A stretch of DNA of 23,744 bases from Didymodactylos carnosus (Eukaryota > Rotifera > Eurotatoria > Philodinida > Philodinidae), in contig CAJNOQ010002557.1 of assembly GCA_905250885.1 (NCBI GenBank), positions 1-23,744 of the forward strand. Reading direction: 5' to 3'. The translations under genes were made by a program, and so were the position numbers. The notes beneath the pieces were generated by a model, which saw only the letters and a program-made list of their open reading frames with translations, had not been told where the DNA came from and ran no database searches. Of the stretch, positions 10,946 through 20,296 are shown piece by piece. How positions within the stretch are numbered: position 1 is the first letter of the stretch; each line of letters opens with the position of its first letter.

Positions 10946-12868
10946 AGGTGTTCCAAAAGTTCGCATGAAAAAAAAGCGTGAATATCTTCATCATTTCTTA
11001 ACTGATCTCCAAGGTTATTTTCTTTTTGGATAGAGGAACGTTCCAAGTTTTATTTCATATGATTGAAAGTTTTTATATAAAAACAGTTACTGCAGAGAAA
11101 TAATAAAATCTGCAACACATGTTTTCTGTACCCGTAGTTGTTATAGTGAGTAAAGATTATTCAGCTTATTATATTTGAACGGAATCTTTACCGGAGTCTC
11201 ATTCTGCAGAACTCGAGTTGCTCCACAATTCTACATATTCAAATATTTTTTTCAACTTAAAATTTTACCAAAAGTTAATTTCTTCATATTGAGACGACCT
11301 GCAGATTCCGGCTTCTGCGATAGACTGATCCAACTTCTTGGAGACCTTCAAACTATTTCACTTTGTAAGACTACCGTCTTTGTATCAAATTCCGAGCAGC
11401 TTTCCTTTTCTTAGTTAATTTTATTTGAAAACAAAATTTATTAGCTTTTTGTACTTTGTTAATAAACAGCCATGTCTAAAGAAATCCACATCATTCAGTC
11501 ATTTTTAATCCCGTTGACTTGTGGTATCATTAGAATTCTGTAGCTGTCCGATTGGTATGAAAGTATATTCGTGTAAACATTCAGTTAGATTAGCAATTTT
11601 ATTTAACTTGTATCAAATTAGCGATAAAACACGTATTCAACCATTAGGCAAACGAAAGCAAAAGGGCGTATCAAGAAAGTTAGCACAGCTTTAAATTTTT
11701 TAAATAGATATAAATAAAACTGTAAAAATATTATTCCTTTGATTAATATTTCAATGAAAATATTTGTGTTGTAAATCAACTTTGTGAGACTCATGCTGGA
11801 AAATTTGGTGATCAAAAGTATCTTATTTTGGTGATCATTTGTATCTAAAAGTGTTTGTTGATCAAAAGTACATTTACTCTTATTTTATTTTAGTTTTTAT
11901 TGAACTGATTTGCTGGTTTTGGTATTACATACGACGAAACTTCGATATTTCTGGTATCGGTAGTATGTATATCAACACTTTTAGGAAATACAGACTACCT
12001 GGATCCTTAGAAAAAGCAATAAAATGCATTAGAAAGAGTTCTACAATCACAAGTTTATTGATTTTTCGAAAACAGAATGAATAGTCGGATAATACTCATA
12101 ATTGTGGTAGATAGTGTATTCCTCTATCAAACCAGTTTTTGCTGAATTTCTCACCAGCGATCACAATTAACCACGTAACAGGGGGGGCTGGTGTCATCTC
12201 ATTTATATTCACTTAAATTTTTTTGTGACGAATGTTTTTTATGAATTGTACTCGTTTTTTACATGTAATTCTTGATAAGCATTTTACCAATAGTACATGG
12301 AACTATCTGTCCCATTATGTTTTTTCTTATATTTGTGCATTGAGTGTTCTCCTATGTCCAGTCCATTTACACAGTTCATACACCTTGATGTACTATTTAA
12401 TCTGACGATATTTCACGTAGCTTTGACTTTTTTTGTCTTCCAATCAATTGTCCTATAAAATCGCTGACATATTTTGAATCTACTTTTGAAATTCATACAA
12501 AATTCTTTTATCTTAAAAATTTTGTCTTTGATCCCTAAGGTCATTTTAATTTTTCAAAAACATACTGTTTTTTTTCAAATTTCTATGGAATTTTTCGAGA
12601 AAGCATTTGTAAGAGTGATTAAATGTAATTTTAACCAAAAAATGAATCATATACCCAAACAAATTGTTCGTATGATAAGTTAAAATTGTACATAATATTT
12701 TCTCATACTGCGTTTTTCGAACTATACAACTCGTAAACAGTGATCTGTAGTACATATAACAATATACATTTTGTATTTGGTTACATTTAGCCTTTGATAC
12801 AATGATATAGATGAATACTGATTTGACTGCATCAGCAAGTTTAAGTTTCAAACTAATCAAAAGTCTTT
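10946..12868. other. Non-coding AT-rich stretch
   Basis: No gene is supported. Open frames at 11175-11414, 11839-12084 and 12474-12860 have no recognisable domains and look compositional. Three closely spaced copies of TTGGTGATCA plus variants with GTATCT or GTAC lie at about 11802-11871. A run of seven G occurs at about 12181-12187. Confidence 0.45.
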
Positions 12869-13097
12869 TGTTCGATTTTTTTTCCTTTTTTTAAACTTTA
12901 AGTCTCATCTCTCCAGTTTAATGGCCACTGAAATCGGGTTACCCCATTGCATCTATGTTCAAAGGTACCGAGACAATGAGTATTAGATAGCTTGTCCAGG
13001 ACTATCACACGACTGCCAGTGTCGAGATTCGACCCTCGTATCCTTGAAGTACGTTGTCTGCCCACTAGCCGACTGAGTCACGCTGCTGTTCGATTTT
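12869..13097 (-). mobile_element. tRNA-derived SINE with 11-bp target duplication
   Basis: The 11-mer TGTTCGATTTT flanks the element exactly at 12869-12879 and 13087-13097. Between them, read on the minus strand from 13086, is a tRNA-like head. It contains an A-box-like TGACTCAGTCGG and a B-box-like GGGTCGAATCTC, whose T-arm pairs as CGAG...CTCG. An unrelated body of about 130 bases follows, then an A-rich tail (T-rich on the plus strand, 12880-12893). This is the classic layout of a SINE: an internal RNA polymerase III promoter, then a body, mobilised by a LINE-encoded reverse transcriptase. The total is about 207 bases without the duplication. The intact duplication argues for a fairly recent insertion. 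Confidence 0.75.
13021..13086 (-). promoter_or_regulatory. tRNA-like head of the SINE (Pol III A and B boxes)
   Basis: Minus-strand spacing of the A box (about 13079-13068) and B box (about 13040-13028) is close to that in tRNA genes. The acceptor and anticodon stems do not close properly, so this is a promoter-bearing relic and not a working tRNA gene. Confidence 0.6.
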
Positions 13098-13592
13098 AGC
13101 GTAATCATTTTTTGTGCATTGAAAAACGTTTCTTGGGAAATCATTTATTGCCGTTTTTGCTGTCATTTCTTCAGGTTTTGCATTGATTTTACTAACTGTA
13201 TGAACAGAACTCTATTTTTTAAACCTAATTTATCTCCATAGACAGTTATTAGAACTCGAGCGTATTTGTATTTTTATCTTCCATATACGACATTCTAATG
13301 TTCACATTCGGATATGAATATGTGACATACAGAAGAAAAAAAAGACTTACGCGCTAGAATTCTACTATTTCAAAGATTAGAGTTCTATCGTAGAGCGTAA
13401 ATTCGTCTTTTTCTTAATGCAGAATCTGTATGTGGGACATAAGGACGCATTCAGAAAGGGAAGAGAACAAGCAGATGTTATGATCTGCCATTCCTGGCAG
13501 CTCATAAGACTATGTTCTCTTCTTCTTTTTCTTTCTTTCTGTTCATTTCGTCGTGACTCATTGTGTTCCTGTACTATCCTTACGTAATCCTC
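13098..13592. other. Non-coding stretch with a recurrent inverted motif
   Basis: No gene is supported. AGTTCTATCGTAGAGCGTAA at 13381-13400 is part of a 24-base match (22 identical) with the inverse of 16348-16371, outside the CTTAAG-rich element. A weaker inverted copy at about 13345-13366 makes a local hairpin. Positions 13450-13592 and 16111-16260 directly flank that element and may be two halves of one older sequence. Confidence 0.4.
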
Positions 13593-13924
13593 GGGGATGT
13601 TTCACAGAAATTCTTAAGTCTTCGACTTAGACTTAAGTCATACTTAAGTCTCCGTTTTGTCTTAAGTTAAGCTAGACTTAATTTTGAGTGTTTCACAGAA
13701 TTTCTTAAGTCATAGACTTAACTTAAGTTAGACTTAAGTCCACGCTTAAGTTAAGAGTAGTCTGTACTTGTCTTAAGTTTATCTTAACTCTTGCTGCGAT
13801 TATAATATGATATAAAAATTGAAGTATTAAAGTAAACAAACAACGTTTTTTAACTGTTTTTTATTAACACTTGTATTTTGGGAAATAAATAAAAGAAATA
13901 CTGGCGCTAGTTAATCAGTGGCTG

Positions 13925-14030
13925 TTGAGAAGGGCGTTACGTTGTGAAAGAAATTTTTCTCGGCAGATAAAACCCTATGGAAACCATGACAGACGATTTA
14001 TTGATGGCACGTTATCGTTTTCATTAATAT
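13925..14030 (+). pseudogene. Possible Harbinger-type transposase N-terminal fragment
   Basis: A basic segment (RRALRCERNF...KPYG) is followed one frame over by TDDLLMARYRF and a stop. Harbinger-family transposases typically have a basic R-rich stretch, then a D-D/E-x-L/F segment ending in R-Y-R-F/M-Y-x-F before a hydrophobic helix. The match is short and crosses a frameshift. The longer open frame to 14275 continues without any recognisable domain. Confidence 0.25.
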
Positions 14031-15264
14031 GTCGTACAAGTGCCTCCAATATGTCCGGGCACAAAAATGTCTTATTGCATCTAGCATGTGTCTGCAACTA
14101 CGAAAAAATGAAGACACTTTTAACAGCACGAGGCTTTATACTAAAATCTCGATTAGCTACATTTCATCATCATAAAGCATTTTCGGTATTAATTCTACCC
14201 TTATACTACAAAAAGTGTGAAAAAGGTGAAGTTACACTAAATCTAATTTTTCAATATGCACTCGAATTTGCTTAAACACACTCCACTAAAAGAGCTCTTT
14301 CTCAAAATATAATTTATATGACCTAGTTTCCTTCTCCTTTCATGAGCTGTCAGAAATTCAAATTTGTTCTAAACTTTACGTAACAAGATATTTTTGTTCG
14401 TGAAAGCCTATACAAAATTGCACAATATAAGAAAAACAGATTTTTCAATTTCGACTTTGTTTCAGAGAAAACTGCAGATGTTTGGGTTACAACAATTAAC
14501 AATTTGGGGTTTTCAACCCGAAATGTTCGTAGAGGATAGCCAAACATTTTTATCATAACCTGTTCACATTGTGAACTTTAGTTCTTACAAGTTTCGTTCA
14601 AATCCGTTAGAAAAAAATGCGTAGAAAGGATCCTTAAACCAGCACACCACTCTGTTAAAAAGAGTTTTGCTCAACGAAACGATTCCCCATCAGAGAAAAG
14701 TTATTTAATGAATGTTGTTCGAGTACGAAAAAACACCTGGTCAAGAGAAATTAAATTCTCTAGAAACAATAGGCTTCTGAATAGCTGCAATCGGAAAAAA
14801 ACATGTTTTTATGTCGACAGACATTATCCGATTGCTCGGAGTTTTTTCTTTCTTTTTTATTTTGCTTAGTCACATTTTTTGAAAAATGCGCACGCAGTGA
14901 TGTAGAGAACTTCTAGAAACGCGAAATGGTTCTCCAAGTACTGCAGATCCTGACTATTGAGCGTTCTTTTTCCAAAATCTAAGAGACTAAGACTGTTTTC
15001 TTCACGAAAAGTGATATGTGCTCTGAATCGGGCACCAAAGGATGCAAAAGTGGAAGAAATTTGTGCTTATGGCTTCGAACTTTATCATATATTCATTAAC
15101 AGCTTGTTGTCAGACGCCCCTGACAACAAGCATCTGCCTCAGGCGCCATTTGGTCACGGGTTATTCAGATACAATTTATCTATGGATATGTGATTGATAT
15201 TATAAATCATTCATTAGTGTGAGGACTGACCAAATTTAGCTGCATGAAGACACGTAATCAATCT

Positions 15265-15541
15265 CAAATGTCTGGGACTCAAATTCATTGGATAGAAAGC
15301 TCGGAGATCGTCACAAAATATTAAAAGATTAATTTGAAATGGTCGGATGTTTCGGACAAACACTAAAAATCGATGATGGCGCTATTGATTACCTTAAAAC
15401 AGCGACATACGCTTAGACCATTAGGAACTTTTCTCACTAAGGGCTAATTGTCCGAAAATTTTGATCACTTCAAATAGAATATATCATAATTTCGTCTTAT
15501 AATTGAAATTTCCATCCAATGAATTTGAGTCCCACACATTC
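15265..15541. repeat. Foldback inside the CTTAAG-rich element
   Basis: Outer arms 15265-15298 and 15509-15541 share GGGACTCAAATTCATTGGAT and its complement. Inner arms at about 15332-15359 and 15448-15475 share ATTTGAA and TCGGACAA, with mismatches between. The connecting DNA pairs poorly. A separate small hairpin (GCTTGTTGTCA...TGACAACAAGC) lies at about 15102-15130. Confidence 0.6.
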
Positions 15542-15650
15542 AAAAAGAGATGGCGCTTATTTGCTTTTTCTTGTATGAGTCATCAGTTGTCAGGCCGCAC
15601 ACTACATTGCGATTTACTTGTTTTTTCAATTTTTTTCCCATATTTTTCGG

Positions 15651-15767
15651 TGGTGACTATTTTTACTGACCGACCGACCTTACTGACCAAATTTGATTGG
15701 TGTAACCATGGGATAGACCAATCAAATTTGGTCAGTTAAGTCAGTCGGTCAGTAAAAATAGTCACCA
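15651..15767. repeat. Palindrome 1 (51-base arms, 15-base loop)
   Basis: Arms 15651-15701 and 15717-15767 are reverse complements with three mismatches in 51. The loop is 15702-15716. It contains the unit TGGTGACTATTTTTACTGAC, which is reused in the next palindrome. Confidence 0.85.
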
Positions 15768-15795
15768 TGGTGACTATTTTTACTGACCGACTGAC
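15740..15795. repeat. Palindrome 2 (perfect, 56 bases, no loop)
   Basis: The 28-base arms 15740-15767 and 15768-15795 are exact reverse complements, centred on CCATGG. The left arm is also the outer part of the right arm of palindrome 1, so the same unit occurs three times in alternating orientation. Confidence 0.9.
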
Positions 15796-15851
15796 GAACG
15801 TATGAAAAATGAAAAATAGGTGCACCTATTTTTCATTTTTCATACGTTCGT
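15794..15851. repeat. Palindrome 3 (perfect, 58 bases, no loop)
   Basis: The 29-base arms 15794-15822 and 15823-15851 are exact reverse complements, centred on GTGCAC. It abuts palindrome 2 with a two-base overlap but has an unrelated sequence. Confidence 0.9.
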
Positions 15852-16110
15852 GCCATATCCAAACTATCACGAACTCTATTCTTTTTGGAAAAAGGACAGT
15901 AGATTGCAATGCATCTATGCATCAGTTAAGTGCACGGACTTAACTTAAGACAGTGCGACTAGGTTGTGCACTTAACTTTAAGTAAAACTCAAGTTTGAAG
16001 TTGTGCAACACTTTAAGCTCGTGAACTTAAGTTTGTCTCAAATTAAGATAAGATATAGGCTTAAGTGTAGACTTAAGTCGATGACTTAAGAATTTCTGCG
16101 AAACAACCTC

Positions 16111-16857
16111 CTGGTTTTCCTAACTCTTTCTGTTCTTGCGCAACTCTTGCATGACTGTTGTTCAACTTGCGTATTATATATAGCTGTTCACTTTATGCAA
16201 ATAAAGATGAGAAGTGAGTGAGTAGGACCTCACAGCAAGTCTCTTCGCTTCCCTCTCCATTGGTTTGATGAAAATTTTTCCTCTTTTCTTTCTGCGCACG
16301 TTCTTAACGATCCGAACATATGTGCATCTTGTCGTATGCGAGATAAAGAATTTACGGTCTATGATAGAACTGTGTTGTTTCTAGACTCTATAATTGTAGA
16401 TGTTTTTTCTATAATCTAAAAAACAAAGAGTAAAAATATGTGTTAAATGACCATGTCTTTTTTGTGGTACGCGCCTTGCAGATGGTAAATAGATTTTTAA
16501 ATTACTATTTTTGATTTTAATTTCAAGTCAAACTACTTTCGGATTCAAGGATAAAATCAACTGATAATTCGTTTAGTTTATTTCATAACTATGTTTTTGT
16601 TATGTCACGCACCACAGTCGTGCTATATCATAGTTAAGGTTATTGCTCAAGCATATAGTCTAAGTTATTGCACAAGAATATTCAAGGTTATAACGTAGAG
16701 TATAGCCAAGCTTATCACACAATATTGCATGTATAAATAGATCTGGTTTTATTGTTAAAGACTTTTTTGTTTGTTAATAAATGGTGGTCATACACATCAG
16801 AAAGGACGAATCCCTACAGTTGTTGTACAGAGAGGCATTTATAAATATCACATTTTT
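16111..16857. other. Non-coding stretch with LTR-like promoter and poly(A) signals
   Basis: No gene is supported. TATATATAG at about 16174 is followed 25 bases on by AATAAAG. A second TATAAATAG at about 16732 is followed 45 bases later by AATAAA (about 16777). TATA-to-AATAAA spacing like this is typical of retrotransposon LTRs. No matching LTR pair, TG...CA boundaries with duplication, or polymerase domains were found, so this remains a suggestion. Confidence 0.3.
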
Positions 16858-16959
16858 ATGTCTCACATTCCGTTTTTCACTTGGAAAATATCAAAACGTG
16901 TACTGCTTCTGGTTATTGTCTTATCATCTATAAGTAATACAGTTAAGGCAGAAAAATGA
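16858..16959 (+). CDS. Very short frame with signal-peptide-like sequence
   Basis: An ATG at 16858 encodes 33 residues ending in TGA. The N-terminus is basic (WKISKR), followed by a hydrophobic core (VLLLVIVLSSI) and an A-x-like cleavage site (VKA|E), the layout of a secretory signal peptide. No mature domain follows in frame, and no downstream exon could be matched before the next gene at 17141. It could be a first exon, a decayed gene or chance. Confidence 0.15.
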   Translation: MSHIPFFTWKISKRVLLLVIVLSSISNTVKAEK

Positions 16960-17140
16960 CTCAACCAGGTGAAATAACCCATTTACGACATGAGTAATTC
17001 TGATGTGTCATTAAGTAGAGAGAAAAGAAACAGCATTCTACCAAACGACAATCAAATCTTGATAGCAAAGATTAATTGTATAGAATTTTGACGGTATATT
17101 TTTTATCTACTGTTTCATAATTAAGGACGATTATATAATC

Positions 17141-18755
17141 ATGGCAAACTTAATATCCGTAGATCGTGTCCATGGTAACGTTAATGACGATCTTATTCTC
17201 TGTTCAATATGTTCGGGTTTATTATGGAAACCTGTTGCATGTAAATCGTGTGAAAATCCATTTTGTTTGTCATGCATTCGTCAATGGTCTCGAAGGAAGA
17301 CAAACACATGTCCATTTAATTGTAAATATGAACAACGTCGATGTCCACCATCAATTATCACAATTCTATCTCGATTGACAGTTGAATGTTGTCATAAAGC
17401 ACACGGATGTTCTCAAGTAGTGCCTTATGAACAACTAGGAAAACATGAAGAAGAATGTGAGTATCAACTGCAGCAATGTGAAAGATGCAAACAACAAATA
17501 CTTAAAAAAGATTTTCTGAATCATGAACAACAATGTCAGTTCAAACAATGCAGCAAATGTTCAACAATATACAAACGAAAACACGATCGAATTGAATGTT
17601 TAGAACAACGTTTCGTCAAGCAACAAAAACAAATCGAAATTTTACAATTAGAAAATAAATGCAAGTATTGGATGAAACTTTAGTATTCGAGTTCAGATAT
17701 TGAATATCGGGTGGCCCAGATAAAATTGGACATTTTCATTCGTTGTTTTTGAGGAAACCCTGGATTCAGAACGTTTTATTGCTTTTATAGTCAAAAAACT
17801 AAAGACTGTGAAAAATAGGTTCAAAAGTTCGGTTTTTTCGATTTGTTAGTTTTTTGCACAGAGAAATTTTCCTAGCAGACTTAACTGTAAAATTTCGAAA
17901 ACTATGTGAGAAGATGTAGAATTTTCCAGTGAATCTTCTGATTTTTTCGAAACTCTTATGAAATCTCTTTTTCGATTAAGTCAAATATTTTTCTATTTTC
18001 AGTGTGTCGCAGTTAGGCAACTCAGCACTCTTCAATATTTTGAACGGTGCTCAAACGAGAAAAATTTTATCAGAGATTCAAATAGCAGATTTTGTAGTGA
18101 ATTCAATTCTCTATCGATTGAACTCGAAGAATAAACTCTTAGGACGACTACTGGGCAGTGCCTCAAAAACAACGAATGAAAATGTCTGATTTTACCTGGA
18201 CCACCCAATAGATAAGAAATGATAGAGAATTAGTGTTTGTCAATGTTTTTGTAATCTTTAGGCTTGAAGAAACGAAGATATCTCACATTCAATAATATTC
18301 CCGGTGCACGTGAAACTAGTTCAATGATACCGAATGGATATGGTGGATTAGATTGGGAAAATGCGGGCTATATATATGAATGTTATGCAAAAAAGACTTA
18401 TCCTCTTAGTGGTTATCGTCATGGATATACTTTTGGAAAATATATTGCTTTTAATTCAGGTGGTAATGAAATGTCAATATTAAGTATTAATCAAACAACA
18501 TTTAATGTTTATTCAATGGATGTAAATTCAGTTTACAATGATAATCTAAAATTGACAATCGTTGGTCTCCAAGCGGGTGTTGAATTGTATACAAAAACTG
18601 TTACACTAGAATTTTCATACTCACAAACAATTGAATTAGACAATTGGACAAATATCGATCATTTACTATTTCAATCTTCTGGTGGTAGTGCACATACTGG
18701 CTGTAGTAACAGCCCACATTTTGCATTGAGTTGTTTGAATTATTCATTGAATTAA
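17141..18755 (+). CDS. RING + TRAF-zinc-finger protein with C-terminal beta-rich domain
   Basis: Exons are probably 17141-17660 and 18262-18755, giving 337 residues. Residues 21-61 form a RING with an all-cysteine pattern (C21, C24, C34, C37, C42, C45, C57, C61; Cys37 stands where His is usual). TRAF-type fingers follow (C84-C90-H102-C106; C113-C116-H128-C132; a third near 137-153), then a short coiled coil (about 154-175). Exon 2 encodes about 160 residues of beta-strand-like sequence with PNGYGGLDW, SGYRHG, NSGGN and SSGG motifs. I recall this domain from bdelloid predicted proteins but cannot name it. The role is likely E3 ubiquitin ligase or TRAF-like adaptor, with the C-terminal domain for binding. 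The exon 1 frame closes at a TAG (17681-17683) if unspliced. AATAAA lies 27 bases after the stop (18782-18787). If splicing fails, exon 1 and exon 2 would be separate, broken pieces. Confidence 0.7.
17661..18261 (+). other. Probable GC-AG intron carrying a MITE
   Basis: Donor GCAAGT at 17661 and acceptor ATCTTTAG ending at 18261 join T|GC (Cys174) in phase 1 and keep the frame into the beta-rich domain. The nearby GT donor at 17665 does not keep frame with this acceptor. It would need a poorer acceptor ending at 18277, giving a 333-residue product. Without the MITE and one TA the intron would be 97 bases. Confidence 0.5.
17707..18208. mobile_element. MITE with 48-bp terminal inverted repeats and TA duplication
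   Basis: The terminal repeats 17707-17754 and 18161-18208 match at 43 of 48 positions. Both begin T(C/T)GGGTGG(C/T)CCAG, and TA flanks each side (17705-17706, 18209-18210). TA target sites and short length (502 bases) fit a non-autonomous Tc1/mariner-type element. An open frame inside (18004-18189) has no transposase motif. The element also brings an internal TTCTATTTTCAG that could serve as a cryptic splice acceptor (about 18001). Confidence 0.85.
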
Positions 18756-18781
18756 TTGAAAATACGAAATATTTTCGATCA

Positions 18782-18787
18782 AATAAA
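18782..18787 (+). terminator. Poly(A) signal AATAAA
   Basis: A canonical hexamer lies 27 bases past the stop codon of the RING/TRAF gene. It supports 18755 as the true 3' end of that coding region. Confidence 0.5.
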
Positions 18788-19858
18788 TCAATTTTTCGTT
18801 GTAATTCTCACAATCAATTTATTCTAGTTTACAAGATTGATGGACTGTATGGTTTTATGTGCAATAGATTTCTCATTTTATGTCTAATGTATAATCAAGA
18901 GCATTCTCTCTAAGCATTTTAAATTATTGATAAATATCCGGATTAGCAGAAAACGTAAGATTTATTTATACAATTAAATTCTCTTCATTACTATTATCTG
19001 AAAATATCTAACTGAATTTCTCGTTTAACGCGCTACTTAAAAAAAGATTTAAGATAGCATACTAATGATAAATAATTTACAGAAAATACTACCCACAGTC
19101 TAGTTAAGTAAATTGAATTGTGATTAAGAATAATTCATTGAACGTGATTTACGTTTACTTTCATCTGAACTAGGAAAGTATCTCAAAAATTGAAAAAATG
19201 TCTTAGGAATTGCAAATTTTAGCATAGGACTACCTGTGAAGCATCTCTATAAACTGCTGAAGTTAGGGGCTGGAAATCTGTGCTTAGTCTTTTTTCAGGG
19301 ACAAAATAGAAGATCTCTCTAAGACCTTTGTTCATCGGACGAAAATAGACGACCCAGGTCTTATAATGTCCACCACTTTATACGTATCTTTCTCTTTTTC
19401 TGCTTTTGTATCTTATTTACACAATTGAATTTGTGTTTTACTTAGAAAAAAATTATATTTCTTTTATAAACTGGCGAAAATAGCGTTGCTTACTCCATTC
19501 ATATGTTTATCCGCAGATGGTGGATCTGATACTTCTTTCAAAGGTTAAGTTATCAGGTGGTGGAAAAACAATGGCTATGTAATTGTTTGGGCCATCAGTC
19601 TGTCGTCTACAAATCTCTACGAATCTTCGATGGATTGTAGAATGAGATTTCTCAGATTTCATACCGAAAATTGAGCTAAATGATTTCAAAATTTTAGAAC
19701 ATTACAGATTTTTGAAGATAAAATCGGATGTTACAATCAAACAAAGATGTATCTTTTGAAGTTTTGTAAGTGACAAACTGATGCATCGAACCGTGTGATG
19801 TTTTTTGCATTTAATTGAACGTAGAATGACTTGGCCACGTAACACCGTAATTCCGTCA
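18788..19858. other. Intergenic stretch between convergent genes
   Basis: No gene is supported. Minus-strand frames at 19507-19689 and 19702-19971 lack any recognised domain, and the second runs into the left arm of the adjacent hairpin. They could be remnants of the element that carries the hairpin. Confidence 0.4.
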
Positions 19859-20187
19859 GGTCTTTTTTGTATTTTGTTTCTTCTATAATTTTCGAATGAA
19901 AACACATTCAGAGCTCTGCAACGTTTCATACCAAAGAGAAGAGTGTGCTGAATATTTTGAGACTGCGACACACTCTACACGTTCTTTTGTTTAGAAAATA
20001 TGACAAAATACGAACTGCTACTTTTTCAGATAGCAGTTCGTAGCATTTTCTAGACAAAAGAACGTGCAGAGTGTGTCGCAGTCTCAAAATATTCAGCACA
20101 CTCTTCTCTTTGGTATGAGACGTTACAGAGGTTTGAATGTGTGTCTTCATTCGAGAATTATAGACGAAACAAAATGTAAAAAAGGAC
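19859..20187. repeat. Large hairpin with 10-base loop
   Basis: Arms of about 160 bases (19859-20020 and 20031-20187) are inverted copies around the loop 20021-20030. The inner 90-100 bases are nearly identical (GAGAAGAGTGTGCTGAATAT and its complement among others), apart from a few extra bases in the left arm near 20000-20009. Beyond about 19921 and 20123 the match decays. Overlapping frames on both strands are by-products of the inversion. It ends about 110 bases from the stop codon of the minus-strand gene, so it would lie in or next to that gene's 3' untranslated region and could fold in the RNA. Confidence 0.8.
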
Positions 20188-20296
20188 GTGATCCAATTAC
20201 ATTGCGGTTGTAGAGTCACGTACCCTTTAAGAATAAACACTGGATACTTTGCACTCGAAAACCGTAGCTCGCATAGATTATTATACAACTACAGAT

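Larger units (their letters stand above)
13593..16110. mobile_element. Decayed PIF/Harbinger- or ISL2EU-like DNA transposon
   Basis: The left end reads GGGGATGTTTCACAGAAATTC and the right end, inverted, GAGGTTGTTTCGCAGAAATTC. Both run on into CTTAAG-rich DNA: nine CTTAAG in 13611-13776 and five in 15948-16090. The left end occurs twice in tandem (from 13593 and from about 13686). GGG-starting, TTAAG-rich ends are what I recall for PIF/Harbinger and ISL2EU elements. Inside, 13925-13990 reads RRALRCERNFSRQIKPYG and, after a frame change, MTDDLLMARYRF. This resembles the N-terminal region of Harbinger transposases. No nuclease domain survives. CCTC lies at both outer edges, but a clean target duplication could not be fixed. 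Confidence 0.5.

Noticed and set aside
13021..13086. A functional tRNA gene
   Set aside because: The boxes are present but the acceptor and anticodon stems do not close, and the flanking target duplication and A-rich tail show that it is a SINE head.
13600..13780. CRISPR-like array from repeated CTTAAGTC units
   Set aside because: Repeats are short, irregularly spaced and palindromic, in a eukaryotic transposon end; there are no uniform spacers.
15503..15739. Plus-strand open frame of 78 codons
   Set aside because: It runs across the foldback arm and into palindrome 1, so its length reflects repeat structure rather than coding.
18004..18189. Open frame inside the MITE
   Set aside because: It lies wholly within the 502-bp element, runs into the terminal repeat, starts at a non-ATG codon boundary and has no transposase motif.
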